From Sphingomonas bacterium (GTDB lineage: Bacteria > Pseudomonadota > Alphaproteobacteria > Sphingomonadales > Sphingomonadaceae), in the NCBI RefSeq assembly GCF_028292945.1, contig NZ_JAQGLJ010000128.1:1-64000 (forward strand): a stretch of DNA of 64,000 nt. Direction: 5' to 3'. The notes under the pieces were generated by a model. The model had not been told where the DNA came from. It searched no databases and worked only from the letters and a program-made list of their open reading frames with translations. This document shows, piece after piece, positions 46,697 to 57,519 of this stretch. Numbering within the stretch: position 1 is the first letter of the stretch; every line of letters starts with the position of its first letter. The position numbers and the translations under genes are program-made.

Positions 46697-48283
46697 GTGG
46701 CCGAGCACAGCGACAGCGACATCCTGATCGTCGGCTCGGGCGCGGCGGGGCTGACAGCGGCCCTGACGCTGGCCGAGCGGTTCCGCGTCACCGTGCTCGC
46801 CAAGGGCGCGCTGGACGAAGGGGCGACGGCATGGGCGCAAGGTGGGGTCGCGGCGGTGCTGGAGCCGGGCGATACCTTCGAGAACCATGTCGAGGACACG
46901 ATGGTCGCGGGCGCGGGGCTGAACGACCGGGCGATCGTCGAGTTCGTCGTCTCGCAGGCCCCCGCCGCAATCGCTCGGCTGCGCGAGCTGGGTGTGCCGT
47001 TCGCCGAAGAGGCGGGCGCCCTGCACCTGACGCGCGAAGGCGGGCATTCGCATCGCCGTATCGTCCACGTCGCCGATGCTACCGGTTGGGCGGTGCAGGA
47101 GGCGCTGCTGCGCGCGGCGCGGGCCAACCCCAACATCACGCTGGTGCCCGATCAGGTCGCGATCGACCTCGCCACGTCGCGCCACGAGGAGCGGTATTCG
47201 GGCGCGGGCAATGTCTGGGGCGTGTATGCGGTCGACCGGGTCAGCGGCGGGGTGCAACTCCACACGGCGCGCGCGACGATCCTGGCGACCGGGGGCGCGG
47301 GGCGGACCTATCTCTTCTCGACCGCGCCACGTGGTGCAACCGGCGACGGTATCGCGATGGCCTGGCGCGCGGGCGCGCGTGTGTCGAACATGGAATTCAT
47401 GCAGTTCCACCCGACCTGCCTGTACAATCTCGAGGTCAAGAACTTCCTCATCACCGAGGCGGTGCGCGGCGAGGGCGGGCAGCTGAAGCATCCGCTGACC
47501 GGCCGCCGCTTCATGCCGGATTACGACGCTCGGGCCGAGCTGGCGCCGCGCGACGTCGTGGCGCGCGCCATCGACGCCGAGATCAAGCGCGACGGGCTCG
47601 ACTATGTCCACCTCGACATCAGCCACCTGCCGCCCGAGTTCGTGCGCGAGCATTTTCCCAACATCCACGAGAAGCTGCTCGGGCTGGGCATCGACCTGAC
47701 GCGCGAGCCGATCCCGGTCGTGCCGGCGCAGCATTATACCTGCGGCGGGATCATGGTCGATCGTGACGGACGCACCGATCTGCCCGGCCTGTACGCGGCG
47801 GGCGAGTGCACGCAGTCCGGGCTGCACGGCGCCAATCGCCTCGCGTCCAACTCGCTGCTGGAATGCTTCGTGTTCGGCGAAGCGTGCGCGGACGACATCG
47901 CGCGCCGCTGGGATACGCTCCCGCCGGTGCCCGCGATCCGCGCGTGGGACGAAAGCCGCGTCACCGACTCCGACGAGGAAGTCGTCATCAAGCAGAACTG
48001 GACGGAAATCCGCCGCTTCATGTGGAATTACGTCGGTATCGTCCGCACCACCAAGCGGCTCGCGCGAGCGCAGACGCGGATCCGGCTGTTGCAGGAGGAG
48101 GTGGCGGACCATTACGGCCATTTCCGGGTCACCCCCGACCTCATCGAGCTGCGCAACCTGCTCCAGATCGCCGACCTGATCGTGCGCTCGGCGCTGCACC
48201 GGCACGAGAGCCGGGGCCTCCACTACACGCTCGACCATCCCGATCTGGCACCCGAGGCGGTCGACACGGTGCTGGTGCCCTAA
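46697..48283 (+). CDS. nadB: L-aspartate oxidase
   Basis: DILIVGSGAAGLTAALTLAERFRVTVLAKGALDEGATAWAQGGVAAVL...MQFHPTCLY...YTCGGIMVDRDGRTDLPGLYAAGECTQSGLHGANRLASNSLLECFVFGE. Confidence 0.97.
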   Translation: MAEHSDSDILIVGSGAAGLTAALTLAERFRVTVLAKGALDEGATAWAQGGVAAVLEPGDTFENHVEDTMVAGAGLNDRAIVEFVVSQAPAAIARLRELGVPFAEEAGALHLTREGGHSHRRIVHVADATGWAVQEALLRAARANPNITLVPDQVAIDLATSRHEERYSGAGNVWGVYAVDRVSGGVQLHTARATILATGGAGRTYLFSTAPRGATGDGIAMAWRAGARVSNMEFMQFHPTCLYNLEVKNFLITEAVRGEGGQLKHPLTGRRFMPDYDARAELAPRDVVARAIDAEIKRDGLDYVHLDISHLPPEFVREHFPNIHEKLLGLGIDLTREPIPVVPAQHYTCGGIMVDRDGRTDLPGLYAAGECTQSGLHGANRLASNSLLECFVFGEACADDIARRWDTLPPVPAIRAWDESRVTDSDEEVVIKQNWTEIRRFMWNYVGIVRTTKRLARAQTRIRLLQEEVADHYGHFRVTPDLIELRNLLQIADLIVRSALHRHESRGLHYTLDHPDLAPEAVDTVLVP

Positions 48284-48510
48284 GAAGGGCGCGGCGCTGC
48301 CGTTGTCCGCACGGGCATTGCGTAACTTCGATAATCGCCTTTGTTCTGCCAGACTTAGCGCCCACCTGGACGACAATGCCGCCGAGTCGCCGCTTTGCCG
48401 CACTTCATCGCGCGTCCGGCGGCACTCGTCGCAATGCGGTGGCCGGCGTGCTTGTGCGTTTGGCGTGGCTGCTATCCATCAAAACTTCGAGCGTGGACGG
48501 GTAAGTGACG

Positions 48511-49608
48511 ATGGATTGGTACGGGGCGATCGCTGGGCTGCTGACGGTAGCGATGGCCGGATGCGGCTCGCCCGAGCGGCCTGGCTATACCGCGCGTGCG
48601 GCGATGTTGACACCACCGGTGATCGTCTCGGTTCCGGTGCCGATCGCGCAGCCCCGTGCCGCCCGCCCCGCGCCGGTCTCGCTGGTGGAGGTGCTGGTCC
48701 GGCTGCAGCGCGGCTTTGCGGGCAGGGCGGGCGTCGCCGTGAGCGCGGTCGACGAGGGCTGGACCGCCGAAGCCGGTGGCCGCCAGTACCTGCCGCAGCA
48801 GTCGGTATCGAAACTATGGGTGGCGCTGACCGTGCTGAACCTGCGCGATCAGGGACGGTTGCGACTCGATGATCCGGTGACGGTCACCGCCGACGACCTG
48901 ACGGTGTTCAACCAGCCGATCGCGGCGCTTGCGCGGAAGCCCGGCGGGTTCCAGACCAGCGTCGGCGATCTGCTGACGCGCGCGCTGACCAGGAGCGACA
49001 ACACCGCCAACGACAAGCTGATGTGGCTGGCCGGCGGCCCGGTCGCCGTTCGCGCCACCATCGAGGCAAAGCAACTCGGCGCGATCCGCTTCGGTCCCGG
49101 CGAGCGGCTGTTGCAGGCGCAGACCGCAGGCCTGACCTGGCAATCCGCGTTTTCGCGGGGCAATTCGTTCGAGATCGCGCGCTCGCGGCTGGCTCCCGAG
49201 CAGCGGCGCCGCGCCCTGGACGCCTATGTCGCCAGTCCGCCCGACGGCGCGCAGCCGATCGCGATCGCCGACGCGCTCGCCCGCCTCGCCCGCGGCGAGC
49301 TGTTGTCGGAGACCTCGACCCACGTGGCGCTGACCACCATGGGCCAGACGATCACCGGGCGTTCACGACTGAGGGCGGCGATTCCCGCCGGCTGGCAGAT
49401 CGCGCACAAGACGGGGACCGGGCAGGATCTGGCCGGGCGCAATGCCGGCTTCAACGATGTCGGCCTGCTGACCGCGCCCGACGGCCGTCGCTATGCCATC
49501 GCGGTGATGATCGGCGAGACCACCCGCCCGGTGCGCGAGCGCCAGCAGCTGATCCAGTCGGTGGCGGCGGCGGTGGCGAACTACGCCAGCATGACCGGCG
49601 GTGGGTGA
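48511..49608 (+). CDS. Class A beta-lactamase-related serine hydrolase
   Basis: Signal/lipobox-like N-terminus; QQSVSKLWVALT (SxxK), TRSDNTANDKLM (SDN), AHKTGTGQDL (KTG). Confidence 0.87.
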   Translation: MDWYGAIAGLLTVAMAGCGSPERPGYTARAAMLTPPVIVSVPVPIAQPRAARPAPVSLVEVLVRLQRGFAGRAGVAVSAVDEGWTAEAGGRQYLPQQSVSKLWVALTVLNLRDQGRLRLDDPVTVTADDLTVFNQPIAALARKPGGFQTSVGDLLTRALTRSDNTANDKLMWLAGGPVAVRATIEAKQLGAIRFGPGERLLQAQTAGLTWQSAFSRGNSFEIARSRLAPEQRRRALDAYVASPPDGAQPIAIADALARLARGELLSETSTHVALTTMGQTITGRSRLRAAIPAGWQIAHKTGTGQDLAGRNAGFNDVGLLTAPDGRRYAIAVMIGETTRPVRERQQLIQSVAAAVANYASMTGGG

Positions 49609-49660
49609 TGGCGTACTAGCCAAGCTGGCAGGCGCGCGTCTGCTGGGCTAAGCCCTGCCC

Positions 49661-52417
49661 ATGCCGCATCTCTACCTCGTCGATGGCTCGGGCTATATCT
49701 TCCGGGCCTATCACCGCCTGCCGCCGCTGACGAACAAGCATGGCGAGCCGGTGGGCGCGGTGTACGGTTACACGACCATGTTGTGGAAGCTGGCGGACGA
49801 GGTTCACGCCGCGGACGGTCCGACGCACATGGCGGTCATCTTCGACAAGTCGTCGCACACGTTCCGCAACGAGATGTATGCCGAGTACAAGGCGCACCGG
49901 CCGCCGCCGCCCGAGGACCTGGTCCCGCAGTTCCCGATGATCCGCGACGCCACCCGCGCCTTTTCGATGCCGTGCATCGAGGAGGAGGGGCTGGAGGCGG
50001 ACGACCTGATCGCGTCTTATGCCAAGGCGGCGCTGGCGCAGGGCTGGGCGGTGACGATCGTGTCGTCGGACAAGGATCTGATGCAGCTGATCGAGCCGGG
50101 ACTGGACCTGTACGACACGATGAACAACCGCCGGCTGAACGCCGAGCATGTCGTCGAGAAGTTCGGGGTCGAGCCGGCCAAGCTGGGCGAGGTGCTGGCG
50201 CTGATGGGCGACAGCGTCGACAACGTGCCGGGCGTGCCGGGGGTCGGGCCGAAGACGGCGGCCAAGCTGATCCAGGATTACGGCGACGTCGAGGGCGTGC
50301 TCGCCGCCGCCGCCGCGCCGGGGTTCAAGAAGGGCAGGTTGCAGGAGAATCTGGTCGCGCATGGCGATGCGGCGCGGATGAGCCGCGAACTTGTGAAGCT
50401 GAAATGCGACGTGCCGCTGGAACATCCGCTCGACGAGCTGGAGCTGAAGGGCATTCCCGCCGCCCCGCTGCGCGCATTCCTGGAACATCACGGATTTCGC
50501 ACCTTACTGTCGAAGCTGGAGCAGGTCGCCGATGCACCGGTGGCGACGCCGGACTCGGTGCCGCAGCAGGACGACCCGCCGTGCGATCACGACGGCTACG
50601 AAACGGTGCTCGACCTCGACACGCTCGACCGCTGGATCGCCGACGCGCGTGCGCAGGGGTTCGTGGCGATGGACACGGAGACGAGCGGGACGGACGCGAC
50701 GACCTGCGAGCTGATCGGCGTCAGCCTCGCGCTTGCTCCCAACCGCGCCTGCTATGTGCCGCTCAAGCATGGCGGCACCGATCTGCTCGCCGAGAACCCG
50801 GTGCAGATCGACTGCGAGCTGTGCCTGGAGAAGCTGAAGGCGCTGTTCGAAGACCCGAGCGTGCTCAAGATCGGGCACAACATCAAATTCGACATGATCG
50901 TGCTGGGGCAACGCGGCATCGTGGTCGCGCCACATGACGACACGATCGTGATGAGCTTCGATCTCGACGCCGGGCTGCACGGGCACGGGATGGATGAGCT
51001 CGCGGCCACGCACCTGTCGCACTCGTGCATCGCGTACAAGGACGTGGTCGGCGTCGGCAAATCGCAGCGCGGCTTTGCCGAGATCGATCTGAAGGCCGCC
51101 ACGCGCTATGCCGCCGAGGACGCCGATGTGACGATGCGGCTGTGGCGGCGTTTCCGCGCGCGCCTGCCCGCAGAGGGGGCGACGCGCGTCTACGAGATGG
51201 TCGATCGGCCGCTGGTGCCGGTGGTCGCGCGCATGGAGCGGCACGGCATCAAGGTCGATCGCGCGCGGCTCGCCGGCCTGTCGGCGGAGTTTGCCGGCCA
51301 GATTGCGACCGCCGAGGCGGAGGTCCATGCGCTCGCCGGCGTCGCCTTCACAATCGGCAGCCCCAAGCAGCTGGGCGACATCCTGTTCGAGCGGATGGGG
51401 CTGAAGGGCGGGCGCAAGGGCAAGTCGGGGGTCTATTCCACCGACGTTACCGAACTGGAGCGGCTCGCGCGCGAAAAGGGCGAAGGGTCCGAGATCGTGC
51501 GCAAGGTGCTCGACTGGCGACAGCTGACCAAGCTCAAGAACACTTATACCGACGCGCTGCAGCAGGAGATCAACCCGGCGACGGGGCGCGTCCACACCAG
51601 CTACTCGCTGACTGGCGCGCAGACCGGACGGCTGTCGTCGACCGAACCCAATCTGCAGAACATCCCGATCCGCACCGAGGTCGGCCGCCAGATTCGCGAC
51701 GCGTTCGTCGCCGAGCCGGGCAACGTGATCCTGGCGGCCGATTATTCACAGATCGAGCTGCGGCTGGCGGCGCACATGGCCGACGTGCCCGCGCTGCGCG
51801 ATGCGTTCGCGAACGGCGACGACATCCACTCGCTGACCGCGACCGAACTGTTCGGCGAGGTGAACAGGGATACGCGCGCGCGCGCGAAGACGATCAACTT
51901 CGCGATCCTGTATGGCATTTCGCGCTGGGGGCTGGCGGGGCGGCTGGAGGTCAGCGCCGACGAGGCGCAGGCGATGATCGACCGTTATTTCGAGCGTTTC
52001 CCCGGCATCAACCGCTACATGGCCGAAACGCTGGAGCAGGTGCGCGAGCGCGGCTACACGACGACGCTGTTCGGCCGGAAGACGTGGTTCTCGCGGATCA
52101 AGTCAAAGGTCCAGCACGAGCGCCAGGGCGCCGAGCGCGCCGCGATCAACGCGCCGATCCAGGGCACCAGCGCCGACATCATCAAACGCGCAATGGTGCG
52201 CATGGAGCCGGCGCTGGCGGACGCCGGGCTGGGCCATGTCCGGATGCTGCTGCAGGTCCATGACGAACTGGTGTTCGAGTTGCCGGAGGGCGATGTCGCG
52301 TCCGCGTCGCCGGTGATCGAGCGAGTGATGGCGACGGCGGCGGAGCCGGCGGTAAAGCTGACCGTGCCGCTTGGTATCGAGATCGGCACCGGGATCAGCT
52401 GGGGGTCGGCGCACTAG
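49661..52417 (+). CDS. polA: DNA polymerase I
   Basis: MPHLYLVDGSGYIFRAYHRLPPLTNKHGEPVGAVYGYTTML...; 3'-5' exo VAMDTETSGTD; polymerase ILAADYSQIELRLAAHMADVPALRDAFANGDDIH. Confidence 0.98.
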   Translation: MPHLYLVDGSGYIFRAYHRLPPLTNKHGEPVGAVYGYTTMLWKLADEVHAADGPTHMAVIFDKSSHTFRNEMYAEYKAHRPPPPEDLVPQFPMIRDATRAFSMPCIEEEGLEADDLIASYAKAALAQGWAVTIVSSDKDLMQLIEPGLDLYDTMNNRRLNAEHVVEKFGVEPAKLGEVLALMGDSVDNVPGVPGVGPKTAAKLIQDYGDVEGVLAAAAAPGFKKGRLQENLVAHGDAARMSRELVKLKCDVPLEHPLDELELKGIPAAPLRAFLEHHGFRTLLSKLEQVADAPVATPDSVPQQDDPPCDHDGYETVLDLDTLDRWIADARAQGFVAMDTETSGTDATTCELIGVSLALAPNRACYVPLKHGGTDLLAENPVQIDCELCLEKLKALFEDPSVLKIGHNIKFDMIVLGQRGIVVAPHDDTIVMSFDLDAGLHGHGMDELAATHLSHSCIAYKDVVGVGKSQRGFAEIDLKAATRYAAEDADVTMRLWRRFRARLPAEGATRVYEMVDRPLVPVVARMERHGIKVDRARLAGLSAEFAGQIATAEAEVHALAGVAFTIGSPKQLGDILFERMGLKGGRKGKSGVYSTDVTELERLAREKGEGSEIVRKVLDWRQLTKLKNTYTDALQQEINPATGRVHTSYSLTGAQTGRLSSTEPNLQNIPIRTEVGRQIRDAFVAEPGNVILAADYSQIELRLAAHMADVPALRDAFANGDDIHSLTATELFGEVNRDTRARAKTINFAILYGISRWGLAGRLEVSADEAQAMIDRYFERFPGINRYMAETLEQVRERGYTTTLFGRKTWFSRIKSKVQHERQGAERAAINAPIQGTSADIIKRAMVRMEPALADAGLGHVRMLLQVHDELVFELPEGDVASASPVIERVMATAAEPAVKLTVPLGIEIGTGISWGSAH

Positions 52418-52436
52418 TGTCGCGGTCTTTACTCCT

Positions 52437-52515
52437 CGTCACCCTGAACTTGTTTCAGGCCCCACGCGCATCGCCTCGGTCGCGCGTGGATGCTGAAACG
52501 AGTTCAGCATGACGA
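52437..52515. repeat. Dispersed palindromic repeat pair overlapping the flippase start codon
   Basis: CGTCACCCTGAACTTGTTTCAGGCCCCACGCGCA...CGCGCGTGGATGCTGAAACGAGTTCAGCATGACG. Confidence 0.8.
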
Positions 52516-54032
52516 CGGAGACGCCCCCCTCCGACATCGACCAGATCGCCAAGGGCGGCCGGACCAACATTGCCGGGTTCATCCTGCGCCTGGCCGCCCG
52601 GATCCCGTTCCTGTTCATCGCCGGGCGCTATTACGGGCCGGAACTTGTCGGCCGGTTCGCGTTGGCGGTCGTGGTCGTCGAGCTGGCGGCGCTGATCGCG
52701 ACGCTGGGCCTCAAGCGCGGACTGGCGCAGGCGTTGAGCGAAGCGAACCGGCCCCACGCCTGCATCGTGTGGGACGCTATGGCGGTGGCATTCGTCGCGT
52801 CGCTCGTCGCCAGCGGGTTCCTGTCGCTGGTTCCGGCGCTCATGTATCCGAACACCCCCATCGGCGGGCTGGATCGCTGGCTGCCGATCATCATCCTTGC
52901 GATCGCCTGGTCGGACATCAGCCTGGCGGCGCTTGCCTATCGGCTCAACGTCAAGGCGGCCGTGACCGCGCGCGCGATCGTGGAGCCCTGGACGATCTCG
53001 ATTGCGGCATGGGCGTTCTCGTTCTGGACGATCCGCGACGGGCTGGTTCTGTCCTATGTGGCGTCGATGGTCGCGGCGCTGGTGGCGAGCCTGGTGCCCT
53101 TCCTGCGCAGCTATGGCTTGCCGAGCGGTTGGTCGCCGCGCCTGCGCGACCTGTGGCGGCTGGCGCGGATCAACGTGCCGCTGGCGGGCGCGGACGCGCT
53201 GGAATGGGGGACCCGCAATGTCGATCGGCTCATCCTGGGCCGATTCTTCCCCCCGGAAATCGTCGGCATCTATTTCATGGCGCAGCAGGTCGCGTCGATT
53301 CCGCAGCGGCTGAAGACCAGCTTCGATCCGATCCTGGGGCCGGTCATCACGCGCAGCCTCGCGGCCAAGGATTACACGGCCATCGCGGTGCAGGTGCGCC
53401 AGGTCGCGTTCTGGATCATGGCGGCGCAGACGGGGCTGCTGCTGATGGGCGCAATACCCGGCGAGGCCGTGATGGGCGTGGTCGGGCCGCAGTTCGTCGC
53501 GGGCAGCATCGCGCTGGCATTCCTGCTCGCGGCGGAGGTTCTGGCCTCGACCGGCGCAGTCAGTGAGACGGCGCTGGTCTATACCGCTCGGCATCGCAAC
53601 CTGATGATCGGTGCGACGATGCTCGCCTTTCAGATCGCGCTCAGCCTCGTGCTGATCCTTGCAATGCGCGCGCTCGGTTGGTCGTTGCAGTGGCAGGCGG
53701 CGGGGCCGGCGATCGCGCTGGCCATCAGTCTGGGCCTGACCTCGATCGTCAAGGCGCGCCTGCTGCGCAGCATTCTTGGGCAGTCGATATCACCCTGGCG
53801 GTGGCCGCTACTGTGGGCGGTGGCGGCCGGCGTCGTAGTGGGTTCGCTGTTCACCGCCTTGCCACCGCGACTGGAATGGGCCGAACTGCTGATCGGCGAG
53901 CCGGCGATCGCAGCCGCCTATCTGTTCGTGCTGTGGCGTTGGGCCACGACCCCTGCCGACCGCGCGTTGTTCGGCAAGATGCCGACAGCGGAGGAGGCGA
54001 CGCTTCCGCATGGAGGAGCGAGGACGAGCTGA
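52509..54032 (+). CDS. Polysaccharide/oligosaccharide flippase (Wzx/MATE-like)
   Basis: TDIDQIAKGGRTNIAGFILRLAARIPFLFIAGRYYGPELVGRFALAVVVVELAALIATLGLKRGLAQALSE; polytopic. Confidence 0.87.
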   Translation: MTTETPPSDIDQIAKGGRTNIAGFILRLAARIPFLFIAGRYYGPELVGRFALAVVVVELAALIATLGLKRGLAQALSEANRPHACIVWDAMAVAFVASLVASGFLSLVPALMYPNTPIGGLDRWLPIIILAIAWSDISLAALAYRLNVKAAVTARAIVEPWTISIAAWAFSFWTIRDGLVLSYVASMVAALVASLVPFLRSYGLPSGWSPRLRDLWRLARINVPLAGADALEWGTRNVDRLILGRFFPPEIVGIYFMAQQVASIPQRLKTSFDPILGPVITRSLAAKDYTAIAVQVRQVAFWIMAAQTGLLLMGAIPGEAVMGVVGPQFVAGSIALAFLLAAEVLASTGAVSETALVYTARHRNLMIGATMLAFQIALSLVLILAMRALGWSLQWQAAGPAIALAISLGLTSIVKARLLRSILGQSISPWRWPLLWAVAAGVVVGSLFTALPPRLEWAELLIGEPAIAAAYLFVLWRWATTPADRALFGKMPTAEEATLPHGGARTS

Positions 54033-54107
54033 GCGCGTAGCTGACTCGCCGACGGCAAAGCCGCCGTCGTCACGTCGACCGGGTCGGCTTCGCCGCCCGC
54101 CGGCCAG

Positions 54108-54161
54108 CCACAGTGTTGCGCTCCGCGCACCGGCCCACAGTCTTGCGCTCCGCGCACCGGC
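54108..54161. repeat. Two tandem 27-bp repeats
   Basis: CCACAGTGTTGCGCTCCGCGCACCGGC then CCACAGTCTTGCGCTCCGCGCACCGGC (one mismatch). Confidence 0.85.
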
Positions 54162-54182
54162 GCGGTCGTCGCCGCGCCTACA

Positions 54183-55763
54183 CTAGTGGCGGAAGTGCCT
54201 GATCCCCGTGAATATCATCGCCAGTCCCCCTGCGTCCGCCGCCGCGATCACCTCGTCGTCGCGGATCGAGCCGCCGGGCTGGATCACGGCCGTCGCGCCC
54301 GCCTCGACCGCTGCCATCAGGCCATCGGCGAAGGGGAAGAAGGCGTCGGACGCCACTGCCGAGCCGATCGTGCGCGGTTCGGGCCAGCCCGCCTTGTCGG
54401 CGGCGTCGCGCGCTTTCCATGCGGCGATGCGTGCTGACTCGAGTCGGTTCATCTGCCCCGCGCCCACTCCCGCCGTTGCGCCGTCCTTGGCGTAAACGAT
54501 GGCGTTAGACTTGACATGCTTGGCGACGGTCCAGGCAAAGCGGCAGTCGGCGAGTTCCTGTGCGGTCGGCTGACGCTTCGTGACCACCGTGAGGTCGCCT
54601 AGCGCGCCATTGTCGCGGCCTTGCACCAGCCAGCCGCCGGCGATCGACTTAACCGCCAGCCCGCCGCGCGCGGGATCGGGCAGATCGCCGGTGAGCAGCA
54701 GCCGCAGATTCCTCTTGCCCGCGAACACCGCCAGCGCGGCCGCGTCGGCGCCGGGCGCGATCACGACCTCGGTGAAGATTGCCGTAATGGCCTGCGCCGT
54801 GCGCTCGTCGATTGGGCGGTTGAGGGCGATGATGCCGCCGAACGCCGATACGGTATCGCACGCGAACGCCTGATCGTACGCCGCCGCCAGCGTCTCGGCG
54901 GTGGCGACGCCGCACGGGTTGGCGTGCTTGACGATCACGGCGGTCGGCGCGGCGTCGCGGAACTCGGCGATCAGCTCCAGCGCGGCATCGGCGTCGTTGA
55001 GGTTGTTGTAGCTCAGCTCCTTGCCCTGCACCTGCCGTGCCTGGCCGATGCCGCGCGCCGCCGGACCCCGATGCGCATAGAAGGCGGCGTGCTGGTGCGG
55101 GTTCTCGCCATAGCGCAGCACCTGCGGCGCCTCGAGGATCAGCGGCAGCGTCTGCGGAAAGCGCTGGCCCTGATCCGCGAACGCGAACCAGCTGGCGATC
55201 ATCGCATCGTAAGTCGCGGTCAGCGCGAACGCCTTGGCCGCCAGCCGGCGGCGCAGCTCCATGCCGGTGCCGCCATCCGCGTCGACCGCCGCGAGCAGTT
55301 CCGCATAGTCGGCGGGGTCGGTGAGCACCGCGACATGCGCGTGGTTCTTGGCCGCCGAGCGCACCATCGCCGGGCCGCCGATGTCGATGTTCTCGACCAC
55401 CTCGTCGCGCCCCGCGCCGGCTGCTACTGTCGCCTCGAACGGGTAGAGGTTGATCACCAGCAGATCGATCCCGCCGATGCCATGCGCGGCCATCGCGGCG
55501 GCATGCGCGGGGTTGTCGCGCACCGCGAGCAGCCCACCATGGACCGCCGGGTGCAGCGTCTTGACGCGGCCGTCCATCATCTCGGGAAAGCCGGTCAGAT
55601 CACTGACATCGCAAACCGGCAGGCCTGCGTCGCGCAACGCAGCGGCGGTGCCGCCGGTCGACACCAGCTCGACGCCGCGTTCGTCGAGCGCGCGCGCGAA
55701 ATCGACGATGCCCGCCTTGTCGGACACCGACAGCAACGCGCGCCTGATCGCCACCACCGTCAT
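54183..55763 (-). CDS. purH: Bifunctional AICAR transformylase/IMP cyclohydrolase
   Basis: [73 protein letters not shown]. Confidence 0.98.
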   Translation of the reverse strand: MTVVAIRRALLSVSDKAGIVDFARALDERGVELVSTGGTAAALRDAGLPVCDVSDLTGFPEMMDGRVKTLHPAVHGGLLAVRDNPAHAAAMAAHGIGGIDLLVINLYPFEATVAAGAGRDEVVENIDIGGPAMVRSAAKNHAHVAVLTDPADYAELLAAVDADGGTGMELRRRLAAKAFALTATYDAMIASWFAFADQGQRFPQTLPLILEAPQVLRYGENPHQHAAFYAHRGPAARGIGQARQVQGKELSYNNLNDADAALELIAEFRDAAPTAVIVKHANPCGVATAETLAAAYDQAFACDTVSAFGGIIALNRPIDERTAQAITAIFTEVVIAPGADAAALAVFAGKRNLRLLLTGDLPDPARGGLAVKSIAGGWLVQGRDNGALGDLTVVTKRQPTAQELADCRFAWTVAKHVKSNAIVYAKDGATAGVGAGQMNRLESARIAAWKARDAADKAGWPEPRTIGSAVASDAFFPFADGLMAAVEAGATAVIQPGGSIRDDEVIAAADAGGLAMIFTGIRHFRH

Positions 55764-55776
55764 ATTCTTGCCTCCA

Positions 55777-57519
55777 TTAGATCGCGCGTTTGAACGTCCA
55801 GCTGGCGCTGGCACCGCCCGCCGGGGCCTCGCCCGTCATCACCAGCTGCTGTGTCGGCACCGGGCGGCCGGTATCGTCGATCCACAGGCTCGGCTCGATC
55901 GCCAGCGCGCCGCCCCGGCAGCGGAACTGCCACAGGGAACCGCTTGGCAGGCGCAGCAGCGCGGCCTGACCATCGGCGGTGGGCGACGCCTGCACGCCCC
56001 GACCCAGATGAAAGCGGATCGCGAACGCCGCGCCTGCGCGACGCTGGCGGCCCCTTAGACTGTTGGGCGGCAGCAGCGCATCCTCGCCACGCAGCTCGCG
56101 CCCGTCGCCGGTCAGCACCAGCTGGCGGCGGTGGAGCAGCCCCCAGCGCCGCACATAGCCGTCATGGCTCGCCTCCAGCCGACTAGCGGCGTCGCTCTCC
56201 TGCCGACTCAATTCCACCTCGGCGACCCCCCGGCCCAGGGTGCCGTCGGGCTGGATCGCGGTGGAATTGGAGTTGGCCAACGTCAGCGTGGAATGCGCCG
56301 CCGTGGTACGCAAGCCGTTGGCGAACGCCGACGGCAGGCTGGCGGTGGCGGCGCGCGCCCCGCCGCAGTTCACCACCAACCGCGCTGGCCCGTCCGACAG
56401 CTCGAATGCAAGCGTGGAGGCGCAGCCGCCCTCCACCTGTCGGCCGACCGGCGGCGGGGCGGCATCGACGATCAGCACCGCAGCGCCGGCGGAGAGCCGC
56501 TGATAGCCCCAATCGCGCGACTGGCGCAGCGGCCGGGTACGGATGCCGGTCGCCGCCACCACCGCCGCGACCTCATCCGCCGAGGCGGGGCCACCGCCCT
56601 GCCAGCTGCCCAGACCGCGATCGGCGTGACACACACCGAGCAGCGCGGGCACCGCGCGCGCGAGCGCGGTGGCGGCGGCGACCGGCAGCTCCAGCCGCCT
56701 GGCCGCGTAGGTCTCGCGCAGCATCGCCAGCAGCGCGATCGTATCGAGCAGCTGTGCCGGCGATCGCGACACCGCGCCGCCGTCCTCGAACAGCCCGGTC
56801 GCCAACGCGCGTGCCAGTCCCGCCTCGCCGAACGCGCGGCGTGGGTCGCCGCCGGGGATCAGCAACCCCGCCGCGACGACACCGCACCAGCCCGCGACCC
56901 GCCTTGTCCCCGGCGGCGCCTTGTCCGCACCGCGCTCCAGGTGGCGTGCCCCGCGCGCGAGCGTGTTGAGCACCGCCGAGCGATAGACCAGGTCGGTCGA
57001 TCCCAGGATCAGCGGCGCGTGCGAGGTCCAGAACAGCAGGCGGCGGCCCCACAGATCGGGCGCCCAGGCGAGCGCGTCGACCTTGTCCGCATAGGCCGCC
57101 AGCCAGCGCGCGGTCAGCGCCTCCGCGATCGGCGCGCCCTCCGCGCGCGTCGCCACCGTCGACAGGTCGCGCAGCCAGGCGAAGCTGTGGACGTGCGCGG
57201 CGAACGGTCGCCCCCAATCGCGGCGCGCGAAGTCGAGATCGGGCAGGTCGTGACTCTCGCCGCGAAAACTGACGCGCCCGTCGAGCAGCGCCTGCCCGCG
57301 CCCGATGTCGCCGACGATGGGGTCGTCGGGTACGGCGATCAGCTTGAGCGGATAGCGCCCCCGCAGCCGCAGGCTGTGCAGCGGCGTGCGCCAGGTGAGC
57401 TTGTGAAAGGTCTCGGACAGCCGCTCGGACAGGCTCAGCCCGGTGTCACCCCCCAGGCGGACCAGCCGCTTGCCCTCCTCGACGCTGTCCGGCGCGGCGT
57501 CGAGCTCCTCGCCCCTCAC
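55777..57519 (-). CDS. Heparinase II/III family protein
   Basis: [40 protein letters not shown]...[17 protein letters not shown]...[34 protein letters not shown]. Confidence 0.9.
   Translation of the reverse strand: MRGEELDAAPDSVEEGKRLVRLGGDTGLSLSERLSETFHKLTWRTPLHSLRLRGRYPLKLIAVPDDPIVGDIGRGQALLDGRVSFRGESHDLPDLDFARRDWGRPFAAHVHSFAWLRDLSTVATRAEGAPIAEALTARWLAAYADKVDALAWAPDLWGRRLLFWTSHAPLILGSTDLVYRSAVLNTLARGARHLERGADKAPPGTRRVAGWCGVVAAGLLIPGGDPRRAFGEAGLARALATGLFEDGGAVSRSPAQLLDTIALLAMLRETYAARRLELPVAAATALARAVPALLGVCHADRGLGSWQGGGPASADEVAAVVAATGIRTRPLRQSRDWGYQRLSAGAAVLIVDAAPPPVGRQVEGGCASTLAFELSDGPARLVVNCGGARAATASLPSAFANGLRTTAAHSTLTLANSNSTAIQPDGTLGRGVAEVELSRQESDAASRLEASHDGYVRRWGLLHRRQLVLTGDGRELRGEDALLPPNSLRGRQRRAGAAFAIRFHLGRGVQASPTADGQAALLRLPSGSLWQFRCRGGALAIEPSLWIDDTGRPVPTQQLVMTGEAPAGGASASWTFKRAI

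Noticed and set aside
46496-48403. 635-aa minus-strand ORF
   Set aside because: Shadow ORF antisense to nadB.
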